From Sporothrix humicola (Eukaryota; Ascomycota; Sordariomycetes; Ophiostomatales; Ophiostomataceae), in assembly GCA_021396245.1 (NCBI GenBank), contig WNYE01000090.1, positions 62,001 through 126,000 on the forward strand: 64,000 nucleotides of DNA. Reading direction: 5' to 3'. Of this stretch, positions 31,601 to 42,946 are shown piece after piece. The translations under genes and the position numbers were made by a program. The notes beneath the pieces were generated by a model. That model did no database searches, was not told the origin of the DNA, and saw only the letters and a list, made by a program, of their open reading frames with translations. Every line of letters begins with the position of its first letter. The first letter of the stretch is position 1.

Positions 31601-34600
31601 TGTGGTGGTGGTGATGATGAAATAGTGCTACTGCAGTGATAAACAAAAATTATGTGCACAACTATGAGATGCTGGACTTGTTTAATTGACACTCTAAAAG
31701 CAGCATTGGTCGCAATAAAGTGCACAGAAAGCAGGGAACGGGCGTGTTACTCGCTGCACATCGTTTACTGCTTCGAGATACAACGGGAGAGGCGTGAAAT
31801 GTGAAAGAACCGGTATTTTCAACTCTACAGCGTCTGGGCATCACCAAAAAGGTCGCAAAATACTGCAAAAAGACGTTTGATCGAGCACCTGAAAGGCGAG
31901 ACAGGCACCTATTCGAAGCGAAACAAAAACAGGCACACAGGCACAGACATGCGGGAGTGCCCAGGAACACGCAAAGCACAAACCATCAAAAAGGAGACAG
32001 AAAGAGGCAGACAGAAAAGGGGACGTCGAATGGACCAATCATTGGCCGTATTGCGACGACGTGCTCCTACCCCAGGCTGCGACACGTGCAAGACTGATAA
32101 CAAAAATTAAAGTGGCGCCAATGAAAGTGAAAACGAGAAAGGACCAACCACATAGATTAGACCATGCATACAGAGTACGGATTCAAGGGAAGCCTCATGT
32201 CTCAGTCAAAAGGTACGCAGGAACAGCAACAGTTGCAGCCTTTACCACGAGTTGACACAAGGCTAATTAAGACGTTTAACTCTTGAATTCTTCAATGGAG
32301 ACCGGGTGTCACGGCAAGAACTGGATGAAGATGGAGAACGGGCAACAAAAGACGAAAAACTGTGGATGTCTTTGGATGTCAAAGTGCGTTTCTCGAAGAG
32401 TACTTTCTATCAAGAGTTAAAGAAACGGATGCTCTAGCGTGACCCTGAATCGTGATTGCCATTGAGATTGAGGGAAGGCAGGCAGTGGGCAGTGAGCAGT
32501 GTTGAGGAAACGAAGAGGCAGGGAAGGAGCTCGAGAGTCTGACAGTGTTGCTCGTCCCAAAAATGAAGTTGAAGCAGAGGTACTTTCTCTCTCACTGGAT
32601 TATGGTGTCCCTACAAGTACTCACTTTAACACCACACAACTCTCGAGGGAGCGCACGTGGGCTCGTTCCTCGACTCTGTTTTGCTATTCCAAATGTCTCC
32701 ACAAAAGTTTGACAGAGAGAAAAGAGAGGTAGCCGGTGGGTCAAGGGCGGCTGTGCGAGGCTCTGGTTCGCCCGCGTTGAATTGACTTTTTACTTGAGCT
32801 TCTTTTCTACCAAGAGCCACCAAAAGCCGGACAGGGGTCTGGGTGTGTGCGGGTGTGCGCGGGGGAGGCCTTGCGGCCCTCTCGTTGACACACGTGTGTA
32901 GATCCGGCGCTGTGATTGGCTGAAAAGAGTCTCGAATTGTCGAAAGCTGGGATGGCGTTAGCGTCTTAGATTCGGGGGAGGGCCTGGACCCGCAGGAAGA
33001 GACGGTCGACAGATGACAGGGCATCTTGAAGAAAGAGCAGAAATGCTGGCAGACAGCAGTGGGGGCAGGAGCGACTCTCGTCACTGCTGTTTTCTGTCTC
33101 CTGCCTGTCTTCTCGTCTTGGCCTTTCTTGTCCTTCTTGCCCTTCTTGTCCTCCTTGGCCGACTCCGTACGACACTCCTCTTGCTCCGATCAACGTCAAG
33201 AGGGGCACGCGAGCAATCTCTCTTTTCGGACAGGATGGGGCGGCGAAGGCGCTTCGAAAATAATTTGTTCATGTCGCCTGTAACAGATATGACAACAAAC
33301 ATGCGCACGCATGACAAGCTGCAGGATGACCGACGTCGACTCGAGGTCACCGACGACGATCTTTGGAAGGAGCGTCCCCAACACGAGCAAAAAGGAAACA
33401 ACGACTGGCCACGAGATGACACGAAGAAGGAACGACCCGTGAAGACACAAACATAACACAAATCACAGAGACGCCAGAAATAGCAATTGAGGAAGCAGCG
33501 AGGAAGCAATTGAACAGCAGGAAGGAGCGATTGAGTACAAGCATAATCACAAGCAGCACAGAATACTCGCACAACACTCGCACAATATCACTTGCAGCTG
33601 TATTGTCCTGTGCTCCAAAAACTGTCGTCACATCTACTCGGATACATCTGCATCGCATCTGGTTATGGTTATGGTCTGCAGTTGCATTCCTGAGGAAAAT
33701 GTCCAAAAGTCTGGGTGGGCCCGACCCCTGTTAGCCCGGCAGGCGATGTGCAGTGCCCCAAAAAAACCGACAGGCGAAAATGGCACCAAAAAAAGGAAAA
33801 GAGACGAATGCGCTTAGCGGAGGCCCCGGCCTGGGCTGGTCTAGCCGCTTTGGGCCATTTTCGCAGTTGAGCGAGCCCAGATCTGACTGGGCCATCTCGG
33901 CCATCTTGAATTTTTCAGTGACGCCTGGGAGCTCTTTTGCGGGTTGCGCTTTCTTGTTTCGTTTCCGCGCCTTCCATGTCGACGTTTTACACTCAGAGAC
34001 TCATCGCTCTTTCCTCCTCGTCCTCCCACGCTGCTTCTCTGCGTCGTACCATAGGGTCAAATCCGTCACCGACCGAGTTCCCAATCGGGCCAATTGAAGT
34101 GGGGGAAAGAGCGTTTTTACCTTTTTTCAATATGTGTTTTTTTTTATGTTTCTCTTTTATGTCGGCAAACCAGGATGCAGAGCACGGGTCAACGACTCAA
34201 TGTCGACTTGTACACGTCGATCCTGACGTTTTTCATCGCATACGTTCTTGTAGACGCAAATATTACAGTGTTGTACAGTCTTTTGGCTTTTACCTTTGGC
34301 TGCTGACAGAGACACGCCAAAGCCAAAATCTGTGCAGATGGTTCTGTAGTACACATGTCTCGGCTGAGGAAAGAGCAAAGAGACAACGTCCAGACCAGGT
34401 AAGAACGAGAAAGACAAAAGAGACAAGAGCCAAAGAGATATGTCTAGGCCAAAGGAAGGAGCGGACGCCGTGTACTCCGTAGGCGTACTCATTCCCAGCA
34501 CTCCATAGTCTTGTCCGTATGTACTGCTCCTTCCTGCCCCACGGCGGTCGCCACACGCGCCTTCCTAGCCCGCGCCCACACTTGCCTAGCTCGAAGGCGA

Positions 34601-34942
34601 GGAGAGGAAAATACTTTGCAAGGCAAGAGCGACCGAAAGAAAAGAAAAATACACAGCCGAGTTAGGAAAGAAAGACTGTCAGTCCCCAACAGCGAGAAAA
34701 GCGAAAAAAAGGAACCGAGCTAACAGAGTCCTGCCCGCCGAGACATGGTCCCATCTTTTCCATCTTGAGCCAAAAGTATATCAAGCTCCCATCGCCATCT
34801 CAGACCCTTTTTCTTTCCGTCCTCTCTCTTTTGATTTCCTTTCTTCTCCAGGATGCTTCTTGTGTCTCCATTCACACACACGCTTCAGTAGGGACGACTC
34901 TGAAGTCCACGCGAGTCTTTCAGATCGCCGGCAGATTTTAAT
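28681..34942. other. Long intergenic region, 6.3 kb
   Basis: No supported gene. Contents seen: a 9-bp minisatellite (29634-29712), an AT-rich patch (30530-30620), a CT-rich stretch near 31200-31270, a perfect palindrome ACACACGTGTGT at 32888-32899, and one TACTCCGTA motif at 34473. Pairs of overlapping open frames at 30.6-31.1 and 33.0-33.6 kb have low-complexity translations and no familiar motif. Confidence 0.55.
29634..29712. repeat. 9-bp minisatellite (CTTGACTGG), about 8.8 units
   Basis: Perfect head-to-tail nonamers without substitutions. Because 9 is a multiple of three, open frames through it translate as Gly-Leu-Thr, Ser-Gln-Ala or Pro-Val-Lys repeats on one strand or the other; these are artefacts, not proteins. 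The lack of any mismatch suggests recent expansion. Confidence 0.95.
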
Positions 34943-35008
34943 CTTGCCTCTCCCCTTCTCCCCTTCTCTTTTTCTCTCTTCTTTTCCTCTTTTCCCTCAT
35001 CTCCCACC
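34943..35008 (+). promoter_or_regulatory. CT-rich leader of the MFS transporter gene
   Basis: Nearly uninterrupted pyrimidines end about 10 bp before the start codon, resembling the SAM synthetase leader. Marks the probable core promoter/5' UTR of a well-expressed gene. Confidence 0.55.
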
Positions 35009-35017
35009 ACCGCCAAC

Positions 35018-37158
35018 ATGTCCGGCTACATCCAGCACCAGCAGGTGCACTCGGCCGTCATTGGCCAGATCCCCGTGCCCCACGGCCCCGAGACCGGCGC
35101 CGAGACCGAAACCTACCCCATGGGCCCCGAGGGTCTCTACACCGAAGAGCAGGAGCGCGAGATCTTCAAGTACATCACGCACCCCGACGACAGCTTCGAC
35201 GACAACGGCACCTACTGGGCCGACCTGCCGCTGATGAAGCGCATCTCGTTTGTCAACAAGGTCAACAACGCCGAGGCGCTCAGCGAGCTCAAGGCCACTT
35301 GGAGTCTTTTCAAGCGCGATCCCCTCGGCCCGGTCTCGTGGTATTTCCGCAATGCCGTGCTGCCCGGTGCCGGCCTGGGTCTCGAGGGCTACGTGCTGTT
35401 CTCGATCGGCAACCTGTCGCCGCTCTTTGCCGCCGCTTGGCCGCAGTGCTGGGGCAGCAAGGCCACCGTCTGCGACAAGAACTGGATTGCCGCCGTCACG
35501 TACCTCGAGGTCATTGGCATCATGATTGGCCAGGTTTCCGTTGGTGTAAGTGCCCCCAGGATACTCTTTTCAGACTGTTTGTTCCCCCACTAACGTTCCA
35601 GATCATCGGTGATTGGATTGGCCGCCGCTGGGGTCTGATCCAGGACGCCCTCATCATGTTTGTCGGTCTGCTGATGCTCACGGCCTCGTGGGGCCTGACC
35701 CTGCAGGGCTGGGTCATCTGCTACGCCTGGTCCCTCTTCTTCTACAGCTACGGTGTCGGCGGCGAGTACCCCATGACGGCTACTTCGTCGATGGAGAGCG
35801 CCGTCGGTGCCGGCAAGCTGTCGACCCGCGACGACCGTCTGCACCGTGGCCGCAAGGTCACCATGGCTTTCCTGATGCAGGGCTGGGGCCAGCTCGTCAA
35901 CCAGGGTCTGCTGATCGTCCTGCTGCTCATCTTCCACCACGGCGATGGCGATCCGCCGTACGGCCTGTCGACCGTCCAGTGGACGTACCGCCTGTCCTTT
36001 GCTTTCCCCGCTGTCGGCACGCTCTGGCTCGTCTACTACCGTACCTACAAGATGCCCAACGCCTCGCGCCAGCTGCAGCTCGTCAAGAAGCGCAACAACG
36101 TCACGGGCTACGACGTCAACTCGCTGCGCACCATCTTCAAGCACTTTGGCGGCCGCATCCTGGCCACGGCCGGCACCTGGTTCTGCAACGACGTCTTCTT
36201 CTACGGCAACAAGCTGTTCCAGAGCCAGTTTATCAACGTCATTGCCGACAACCCGTCGAGCGTCATGGTCACCTGGGTCTGGAACATTTGCAACTGCATT
36301 GTCTCGCTGGCCGGCTACTACCTCGCCTGCTTCCTGATCGACAACAAGCTCTACGGCCGCAAGATGATGATGCAGGTCGGCTTCCTCATGTGCTTCATCT
36401 TCTTTGTCGTTCCCGCCTTCCACTACAAGTACTACTCGGGCCTCAACGGCATCCACTCCTTCCAGGCCATGTACTTTTTGTCGTCCTTCTTCAACCAGTT
36501 CGGCCCCAACTCGGTCACGTTCCTTGTGGCCGGTGAGGTCTTCCCCACGCCCATCCGCGCCACCGCCCACGGTTTCTCCGCCTGCATCGGCAAGTCGGGC
36601 GCCCTCTTGGCTTCTGTCCTCTACAACTACATTGATACCCAGACCAAGTTCTACGTCGTGCCCTGGTTCGGTTTGGCTGGTATGATCATGACGCTGCTGT
36701 GGCTGCCCGACACCACCGGCCTCGACCTCAAGGAGCAGGAGCGCCGCTGGAGCTACATCAAGGACGGCCGCGAGTCCGAGTACCACGGCATCGCCGTCCA
36801 CCCCACGCACCTGTCGCTGTGGGAGCGCCTCATGGGCGTCGGCAAGTACTACAACCCGGAGCTCGACGCCAAGGCCAAGATCCAGGACCTGCGCGCCGAC
36901 TGGGAGGCCCGCGAGAACGCCAAGCGCGAGGCCGAGGTGCAGGGCAACGACGGCGACCCGGCGCTGCACGACGACGCCGGCCTCACCGAGGAGGCCCACA
37001 CGTTTTTCCTGCACACGAGCCCCAACAGCCCGTACATGCAGAGCCAGAACGGCAAGCCCGGTGGCAACGGCGTGCTCGAGGACATTATGCTGCCGGGCGG
37101 TGCGGCCGAGAACGAAAAGATTGGCGAGAAGAGCGGCGCGTCGGACAGCTCGCAGTAG
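35018..37158 (+). CDS. MFS transporter, Pht1 (phosphate/glycerophosphodiester) type
   Basis: A plasma-membrane proton symporter of the major facilitator superfamily, Pht1 branch, which includes fungal Pho84-type phosphate and Git1-type glycerophosphodiester carriers. Exons 35018-35545 and 35602-37158, with a 56-nt intron (GTAAGT...CTAAC...CAG), give 694 residues. The N-terminal ~120 residues are hydrophilic. About 12 membrane segments follow. The splice restores loop motif GDWIGRRWG between the second and third helices. GGEYPMTATSS is the family signature in the fourth helix, and VAGEVFPTPIRATAHG sits before the eleventh. The last ~110 residues are a charged cytosolic tail. The substrate cannot be set from sequence; the closest impression is Git1-like metabolite carriers. 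Strong codon bias and the CT-rich leader suggest high expression. Confidence 0.92.
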
Positions 37159-38244
37159 TCGGGACGTCCTTTCGTTGTCTTCTATCGTTGTCTTTTGTCT
37201 TTACTCGCTTGATTCCCCACACTCTCTGTTGATAGACAGCCTGAGCCTTGTTTTCTATTTTACTTGTTTTATCTGAGCCATATAGATATAGCTTGCCGAC
37301 GAGCAGCCGATCTAAAACTGCATTTACATCATCTCTCTTTCACCTTGTGACTGGTGATTGGAGACTCTTTTTAATAGACTTGATTCCTTTTGAATGATAT
37401 CACAGCTTTTTGGATCGTTCATTTTTCTTTTTTGACTCTTTGACTCTTTGATACATTGAACCCTAACACAGACAAAGCTCCGCCACGTGTGGATGCGCTC
37501 ATCGACTGGAATGCGATCTGCTCAGCGATGAACAAAGGGCACAAGCCAGGTTACTAATCACCAGGGACTTGAGAACAATAGGCCAGCACTCCACCAGCAT
37601 TCCAGCTGTACTGTGCAATATTGTATGCACAACAACGCATTTGGACCAAATCGGCAGACTTTTGCAGCACAGGATCTTGCAGCTCAGCGTCACACAGCCT
37701 GCAAGCACCCGTTTCTGCCGCTTCCCCGATTTACAAGAGGACTCGGTAGACAGAAAAGCAGAACAAAGGGGACTTGTTTTCACTCTTTTTTTTTTTCGTT
37801 TGTTTCACGATCTTCAAACGGCAGTCTACCCTCACGGTGCGAGTGGTGAGAGGCAGCCACAATAGGAGTGATGGGAGAACAGCACCAGGCAGAGAGGTCG
37901 CCTACAAGAGGAAGCTGAAACACGCAGAGAGGGAGCATGCTCGGCCAGTCAGAGGCACACAATGGAGAACACAATGGAGAACCTGCTGCCTCTCCAAAAG
38001 TCGCGCACTTCGAGACAGGAGATGATGTTTTGTCAGTTTTGTGTTGAGAGGCGGAGTCGACAGCCAGTGGCTGGACTTTAAGGACTGTATTGTTTCTATG
38101 CCGGCAATGGGGACGAGGTAAGGAGACACCCTGCGCACATCTTATGACAGTGCACGATTCACATATGAGGACAATGCTCAGTGACCAGTGCTGTCTGTGA
38201 TCGCTTAGTTTGTGTCCTCCGAGCCGTTCTCGGAAGATCACAGC

Positions 38245-38509
38245 GCATCACATCACATCGCATCACATCACATCCCGAAGCACAGCCTCGCGACCTTTCT
38301 TCGACTTTCTCTTGCTCGCATCCATTCCTCAAAAGGGAAATGATGCGAGCAGGGAGGTCGAGGTCAAAGTCAGAGGTCAAAGAGACGGAGAAAACGGAAG
38401 AAGGCCACAAGCCCGGGATCTGGGTCTGTCCAGACCTGGACTCCAGAGCCAAAGAGCGGCAGGTTGCGGGCGATGTGATGCGTTGTGATGTGATGTGATG
38501 CGAGCAGGG
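38245..38509. repeat. Nested inverted repeat with GCATCACATCACATC arms
   Basis: Left outer arm: two perfect tandem copies of GCATCACATCACATC (38245-38274). Right outer arm: the reverse complement (38487-38501) preceded by a partial copy (38472-38481). Inside is a second stem, TGCTCGCATC (38313-38322) against GATGCGAGCA (38342-38351). GATGCGAGCAGGG occurs twice as a direct repeat (38342-38354 and 38497-38509). The whole could fold into a long branched hairpin. Confidence 0.7.
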
Positions 38510-41350
38510 CATTGGGCAGGGCCCTTGGGCGAGGACGTGCACGCTTCGGCTGCTGCGGCCGTCGATCACAGGGGATGCCGACTAGGAGGGAGGAAGAAGT
38601 CTTGGTCTGGGTTCGGTATCGCTTTTCTCAGTGTCTCTCTCGCGATGATGCAAGTGCAGAGTGTTGAAAGGGGCTCTGCTGTGTTGCTGTCTGTGGTGGG
38701 GCCGGTGGGATTCTGCGAACAGACAAGTGTTTTGCGGGCAGACCGGGGGAGGGGAGGAGCAAGGGCAGGTCGTGTCGACCGGGTTTCGACCTTTGATTTT
38801 TTTACGAAATCGAGACCAGGGTCCTTCTGCGCGCTCTGTGTTGTGTGAAACGCTGCTCTGCATGTTTTGGTACTCGAGTGTTTGGTGTTTTGGCTACTCA
38901 GTGTTTGGGTTTCGTCGTTTCGCGGTTTGCAAAGAGAAAGGTGAGTAGTCAATCACAGGAAACGAAGAAGAACGACTTTGGGATACAATGTTGCGAATAA
39001 ATTGTGAGTCCATCTTTCTGTTTATTTTTTGTCCTCCAGAAAAAAAAAATAAGACATAATACTGACTCAAAATACCCCATTAAAATTATGAATAGTCACT
39101 GGCCACAAAGAAACATAAATAATGCTCACGGTTTCACGCATAGTGCTGGCCATTCTGGCCACTTACAGCCGCTTCGATTCGTATCGATTGGCGCCGACTT
39201 TCTGCAGTGAGAAGCGCCGGCCAACCACGACGAAAGCATTGAAGACTGTGAGGGAGGCATTGTGTGGGTGAGGCGGATATGCAGCCGTGTGCCGCTGCTG
39301 AATTCTCCGACATGGAACACCAACGACAGCCACACAAGGCAAGCAGGCCTGGTCAAGAGATCTCCATCTACAGAGCAACCCGCGATCGCCGAGTCTTCTT
39401 GGTGTCTTGGTCTTGCCGATTTTCCTGGGCAATTCTTACTTCTCGCCTTCTCGCCTTCTCCCTCTTCCCTCCTGGCCTCTTCGGCTTTGATCGCGACAAG
39501 GATTGGGAATCCCAGACTGGCCTGCAGAATCCCAGAAACGACTCCGCAGGGATGGTGTGAAGTGTGCGAGGTCTGAGTGTGTGAGGTGTTGAAGGCGAGT
39601 GTGAAGAGTGAAGCGTCGAGAGTGTGTTAGTAAAGTGTGGGGTTAGCGTTGCAGTTGCAGCGTTACGGCGTTAGCGTTACAGCGTCCTGTAGCGTCCCAG
39701 CGGCAGTCTGAGTGTCGTGTCCCAGCGGACATATTTTCCAGAGGTGCATCAAACCAACACAGCCTCCCTCGCATCTCTTTCTCTTTTCAATCTTCACAAT
39801 TTGATATTCAAATCATTTTGCCATTGTCGTTTATTTTCTTTCTTTCCGTTTCCCGCCTCAATGTTTCGTTAGTCGCCCGGCCGCTTTCCGGTCTTTGGGG
39901 TCGTTTCCTCTGTTTTGTTTTCTTTGCCCTCCTCCCTTCCCTTCTTGCCCCTCGTTTCACATCGTTTTGCCGCACGCAACGACGCAAAAAGAAGCTCGGG
40001 CCGCATACAAGGCCCAGTGACCTGGACAAACCACAGGCCACAGAAAAAGGAGTACGAGTACAGTCGCACAGTTGTAAACAAGAGTCGCAGCCGGCAGTGG
40101 GAATCCTGGATAAATCCCTAGAGAGTAGGAGTGAACCAGAGAGACAGCACCAGAGAGGGCCGGGGAGAACCAGACACAGAACCCATCACGAAGATGTCCC
40201 AGATCTCCCACACTATCTACGCCTCCCACACCAGATCCCTGCTCAGATCCAGAGAATCCTGGGCGACCCTGGCACGGCTTGGCAGCCTCACAAGTGTGTC
40301 GGGCAGGCTTTGAGAAAGAGGCGGAGGCGAAGAAGCGGCTCTAACAGGAGGGAAGAAGAAGAAAAAAGAAGAAAAAAGAAAAGAAAAAACAGGCGGCTCA
40401 ACGATAGGCGGCTCGACAAGAAAGTCAAGCTCTGTCAAGCTTTGTGTGTCACTTTAGTGTCTTGGTCTTCTGTGAGTAGTCGACTACTGTAGTCGATATT
40501 CAAGACTTTTCCATCTCCCGACCCTGGCTTTCCCATTGTCCATGCCTTCCATGGTCCATGCTATGCTTCACTGACTTCGTATACCTCCTTCGCTTGCATC
40601 ACACTCTTCACTCAACTCTCAAACGTCGCACCTCTGGCGATGCTCAGCCACTCCGTGCATCTTCTTCTGTGGTCTTCTGTGCGTCTCTTTCTTTTCTTCT
40701 TCTGTGATTTCTTCTGCACAGTCCTCGCCCCACAACTACCGAACCTCTCGCATCGCTCGTAGGGCCTGTGGACAGGCCCGACAACCCTGTGTTGCTCTTT
40801 TCTCTTTTTGCCGTGCATCTCCTGCCTCCCTTTGTGGACCTTGGCCTGCGTGTTTCTCGAAACGGGCGTGCCGCAGTCTTGGTCCCCGTCGTGTCGTTGT
40901 CCCAGTCGTTGTCCCAGTCCGTGTCCATGCCCTGGTCGTGATTTGCTTTGGCTTGCCGATCACCCTCTCGCTTTGTGGTCTGGCCTCGTTTTGCCAGACC
41001 TGTTTCCAAACGTCCCCTGCTGTGTAATCTCTCCTATTCTCTCCTCTCTGTTTACCCACATCACATCAACATTGTCTTGGCGTCACGATGCTGTCTCGCA
41101 TCATGTCCAGCCTTCTTTTTTGCTTCCGGGCCAATGGCCATGACCTATGAGCAGTCTCGCAGACCATCTTCGCACGCCCATGCCTGTTTCAACCCGGTGG
41201 ACCAAGTGGTCTGGCGTCGACGAGAGATGGCAAAGTCTATCCAGAGTCAAGAGTCAAGCTTGTACCGTAGAGGCAGCGACATGGCATACAACCCGAGTTA
41301 AGCTTGTCCGGCTCAAGCAATGTCGTGTCGTCGACATTGATGCAAAAAAG

Positions 41351-41357
41351 TATATAA
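41351..41357 (+). promoter_or_regulatory. TATA box of the GEgh16-like gene
   Basis: TATATAA stands 249 bp before the start codon and is followed by a long CT-rich leader (about 41370-41600). A focused start about 30 bp downstream would leave a 5' UTR of about 220 nt. TATA-containing promoters are common in inducible fungal genes. Confidence 0.55.
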
Positions 41358-41605
41358 CACCTCGTCGTCTCCCTCTAGATTCCATCCTCTCTCTTCTTCT
41401 CATCATCAACAAACAATCTTCCAACCCATCTCATCTTCTCTTCTCTCTTCTTCCTCTTCTTTATTCTTCACTTCCATTCTTCAGCCGATTGACTCGTGCT
41501 CTTGTACTCTACTATCTATTACACGATTGATTCGTCTTCACTTTCACTTTCTCTTTTATTTACTTCCTTTTTCATCACTTTTATATACCCACCCCCACCT
41601 TCAAA

Positions 41606-42474
41606 ATGTTCTCCAAGGTCTTCATCATTGCCCTGGCCTCGTCGCCCCTCGTTGCTGCCCACGGCAAGATCGCCGCCATCCAGGGCGACGCCGGCGGCAA
41701 CACCACCGGCATCGGTATCCAGGGCGGCGTCGTCCCGGGCGCTGGCCCCAACTCCAAGGCAGGTCGACACTTTTTCTTTTACTGAGTAATAATAAAAAAC
41801 TAACAGCGGCCCCAACGCAGACCGAGGTCGACACCACCGTCTTCAACTCCATCAAGGTCCAGTCCAACGGCCTCGGCAAGACCACCGGCCAGGGCAAGAA
41901 CACCATTGACATGGTCGCCGCCGCCCAGGAGCTCAGCGGTGGCGGCGACCTGCCCCAGGTGTCGTCCACCAACGGCTCCTTGTCGGGCGTCTTCCACGTC
42001 GTCACCACCGACGGCGCCGGCCCCGTCAAGGCGGTGCTCGACACCACCGGCACCGGCCAGTTTGCCGACGGCACCATGATGGATGTTAGCACTCAAGTCC
42101 CCGGCACGTTTGGCAACATCTCGCCCAACGGCAAGTCTGTTTTGCGCCGCGCCCTCGAGGCCACCGGCATCATTGCCAAGCGCGCCGCCAACGTCAACAA
42201 GGACTTCCCCGTCGCCGTCTCTGTGCCCGCCGGCACCACCTGCACGGGCACCGTCAACGGCCAGAGCAATGTGTGTTTGGCCAAGATTGCCAACTCGAAC
42301 CCGGCCGGTCCGTTTGGCGGCGTCATTGCCTTCCAGATGGCCGCCGACGGCACGGCCACGGCCGTCGACACTGGCGCCACTGCTGCTGCCAGTGGTTCCA
42401 CCGCTGCCGCCACTGCCGTCTCGGCCAAGGCCAACGGCAAGAAGTCGAGCCGCGCCATGCGCTTCTCTGCTTAG
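41606..42474 (+). CDS. Secreted GEgh16/MAS-like (appressorium-associated type) protein
   Basis: Belongs to the Egh16-like family of small secreted proteins (GEgh16 of powdery mildew, MAS proteins of the rice blast fungus) linked in plant and insect pathogens to early host infection; the molecular activity is unknown. Exons 41606-41758 and 41821-42474 give 268 residues. Residues 1-18 form a signal peptide ending SPLVAA before HGKI. Family hallmarks: GDAGGN, GGVVPGAGPNSKTEVDTTVFN across the splice, GLGKTTGQGKNT, VTTDGAGP, and the C-terminal CTGTVNGQSNVCLAKIANSN, where the only two cysteines (about C192 and C203) probably pair. A ~40-residue Ala/Thr/Ser tail with a basic KKSSRAMR end is extra. 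The intron starts GC, not GT (see findings). Converges with the downstream regulator gene. Confidence 0.92.
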
Positions 42475-42946
42475 AGGAGTTATGGTTAGCACTCTCACCT
42501 GTCTGAGATGTGTCAACTCCCACCTGGCTCTCGACAGCCACTCCTGGCTTGCCAGATCCTGTATATATTAGTGATGACATGAGAAGAGAAAGAGAAGGAA
42601 GAAGAGGAACGAAGAAGAGTACATAGAAACAAAGGAAAAGGAAACAGAAGGGAAAGGGGGAAGAGAAGAAGAGAAGACGAGAGAGGGGCATCTTGTACAT
42701 ATTCAACAGAAGAGGCTGTGCCTTTTCACGAGAACAAGAGAAGATTAAATAATCAATGGCCGGTGAATCTGAGTGACAGTGACATGATAATACGAGTAGC
42801 AAAACAATCAACAGAAGTAGCCAAAAAAGTATCCAACATAATTCAAAACTTGAATGTATCATTGAAACGTGTCTATCCTGTAATAAACTGTATATCGTGT
42901 ATCATATCGCTCCTATCGAACACTAAAACACACCTACTCTCACCCC
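42475..42946. other. Convergent 3' region
   Basis: 472 bp between two converging stop codons. Purine-rich in the middle (about 42570-42700) and AT-rich to the right; presumably the two 3' UTRs. Nothing else was seen. Confidence 0.6.

Larger units (their letters stand above)
37159..41605. other. Intergenic region, 4.4 kb
   Basis: No supported gene. T-rich 3' flank of the transporter (37170-37450, with a TTTGACTC repeat near 37432), a nested inverted repeat at 38245-38509, and the promoter of the next gene at the right end. The open frames in between are short, mutually overlapping and unfamiliar. Confidence 0.55.

Noticed and set aside
35590..37014. 474-codon minus-strand frame opposite the MFS transporter
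   Set aside because: Antisense shadow caused by strong third-position GC bias in the transporter gene.
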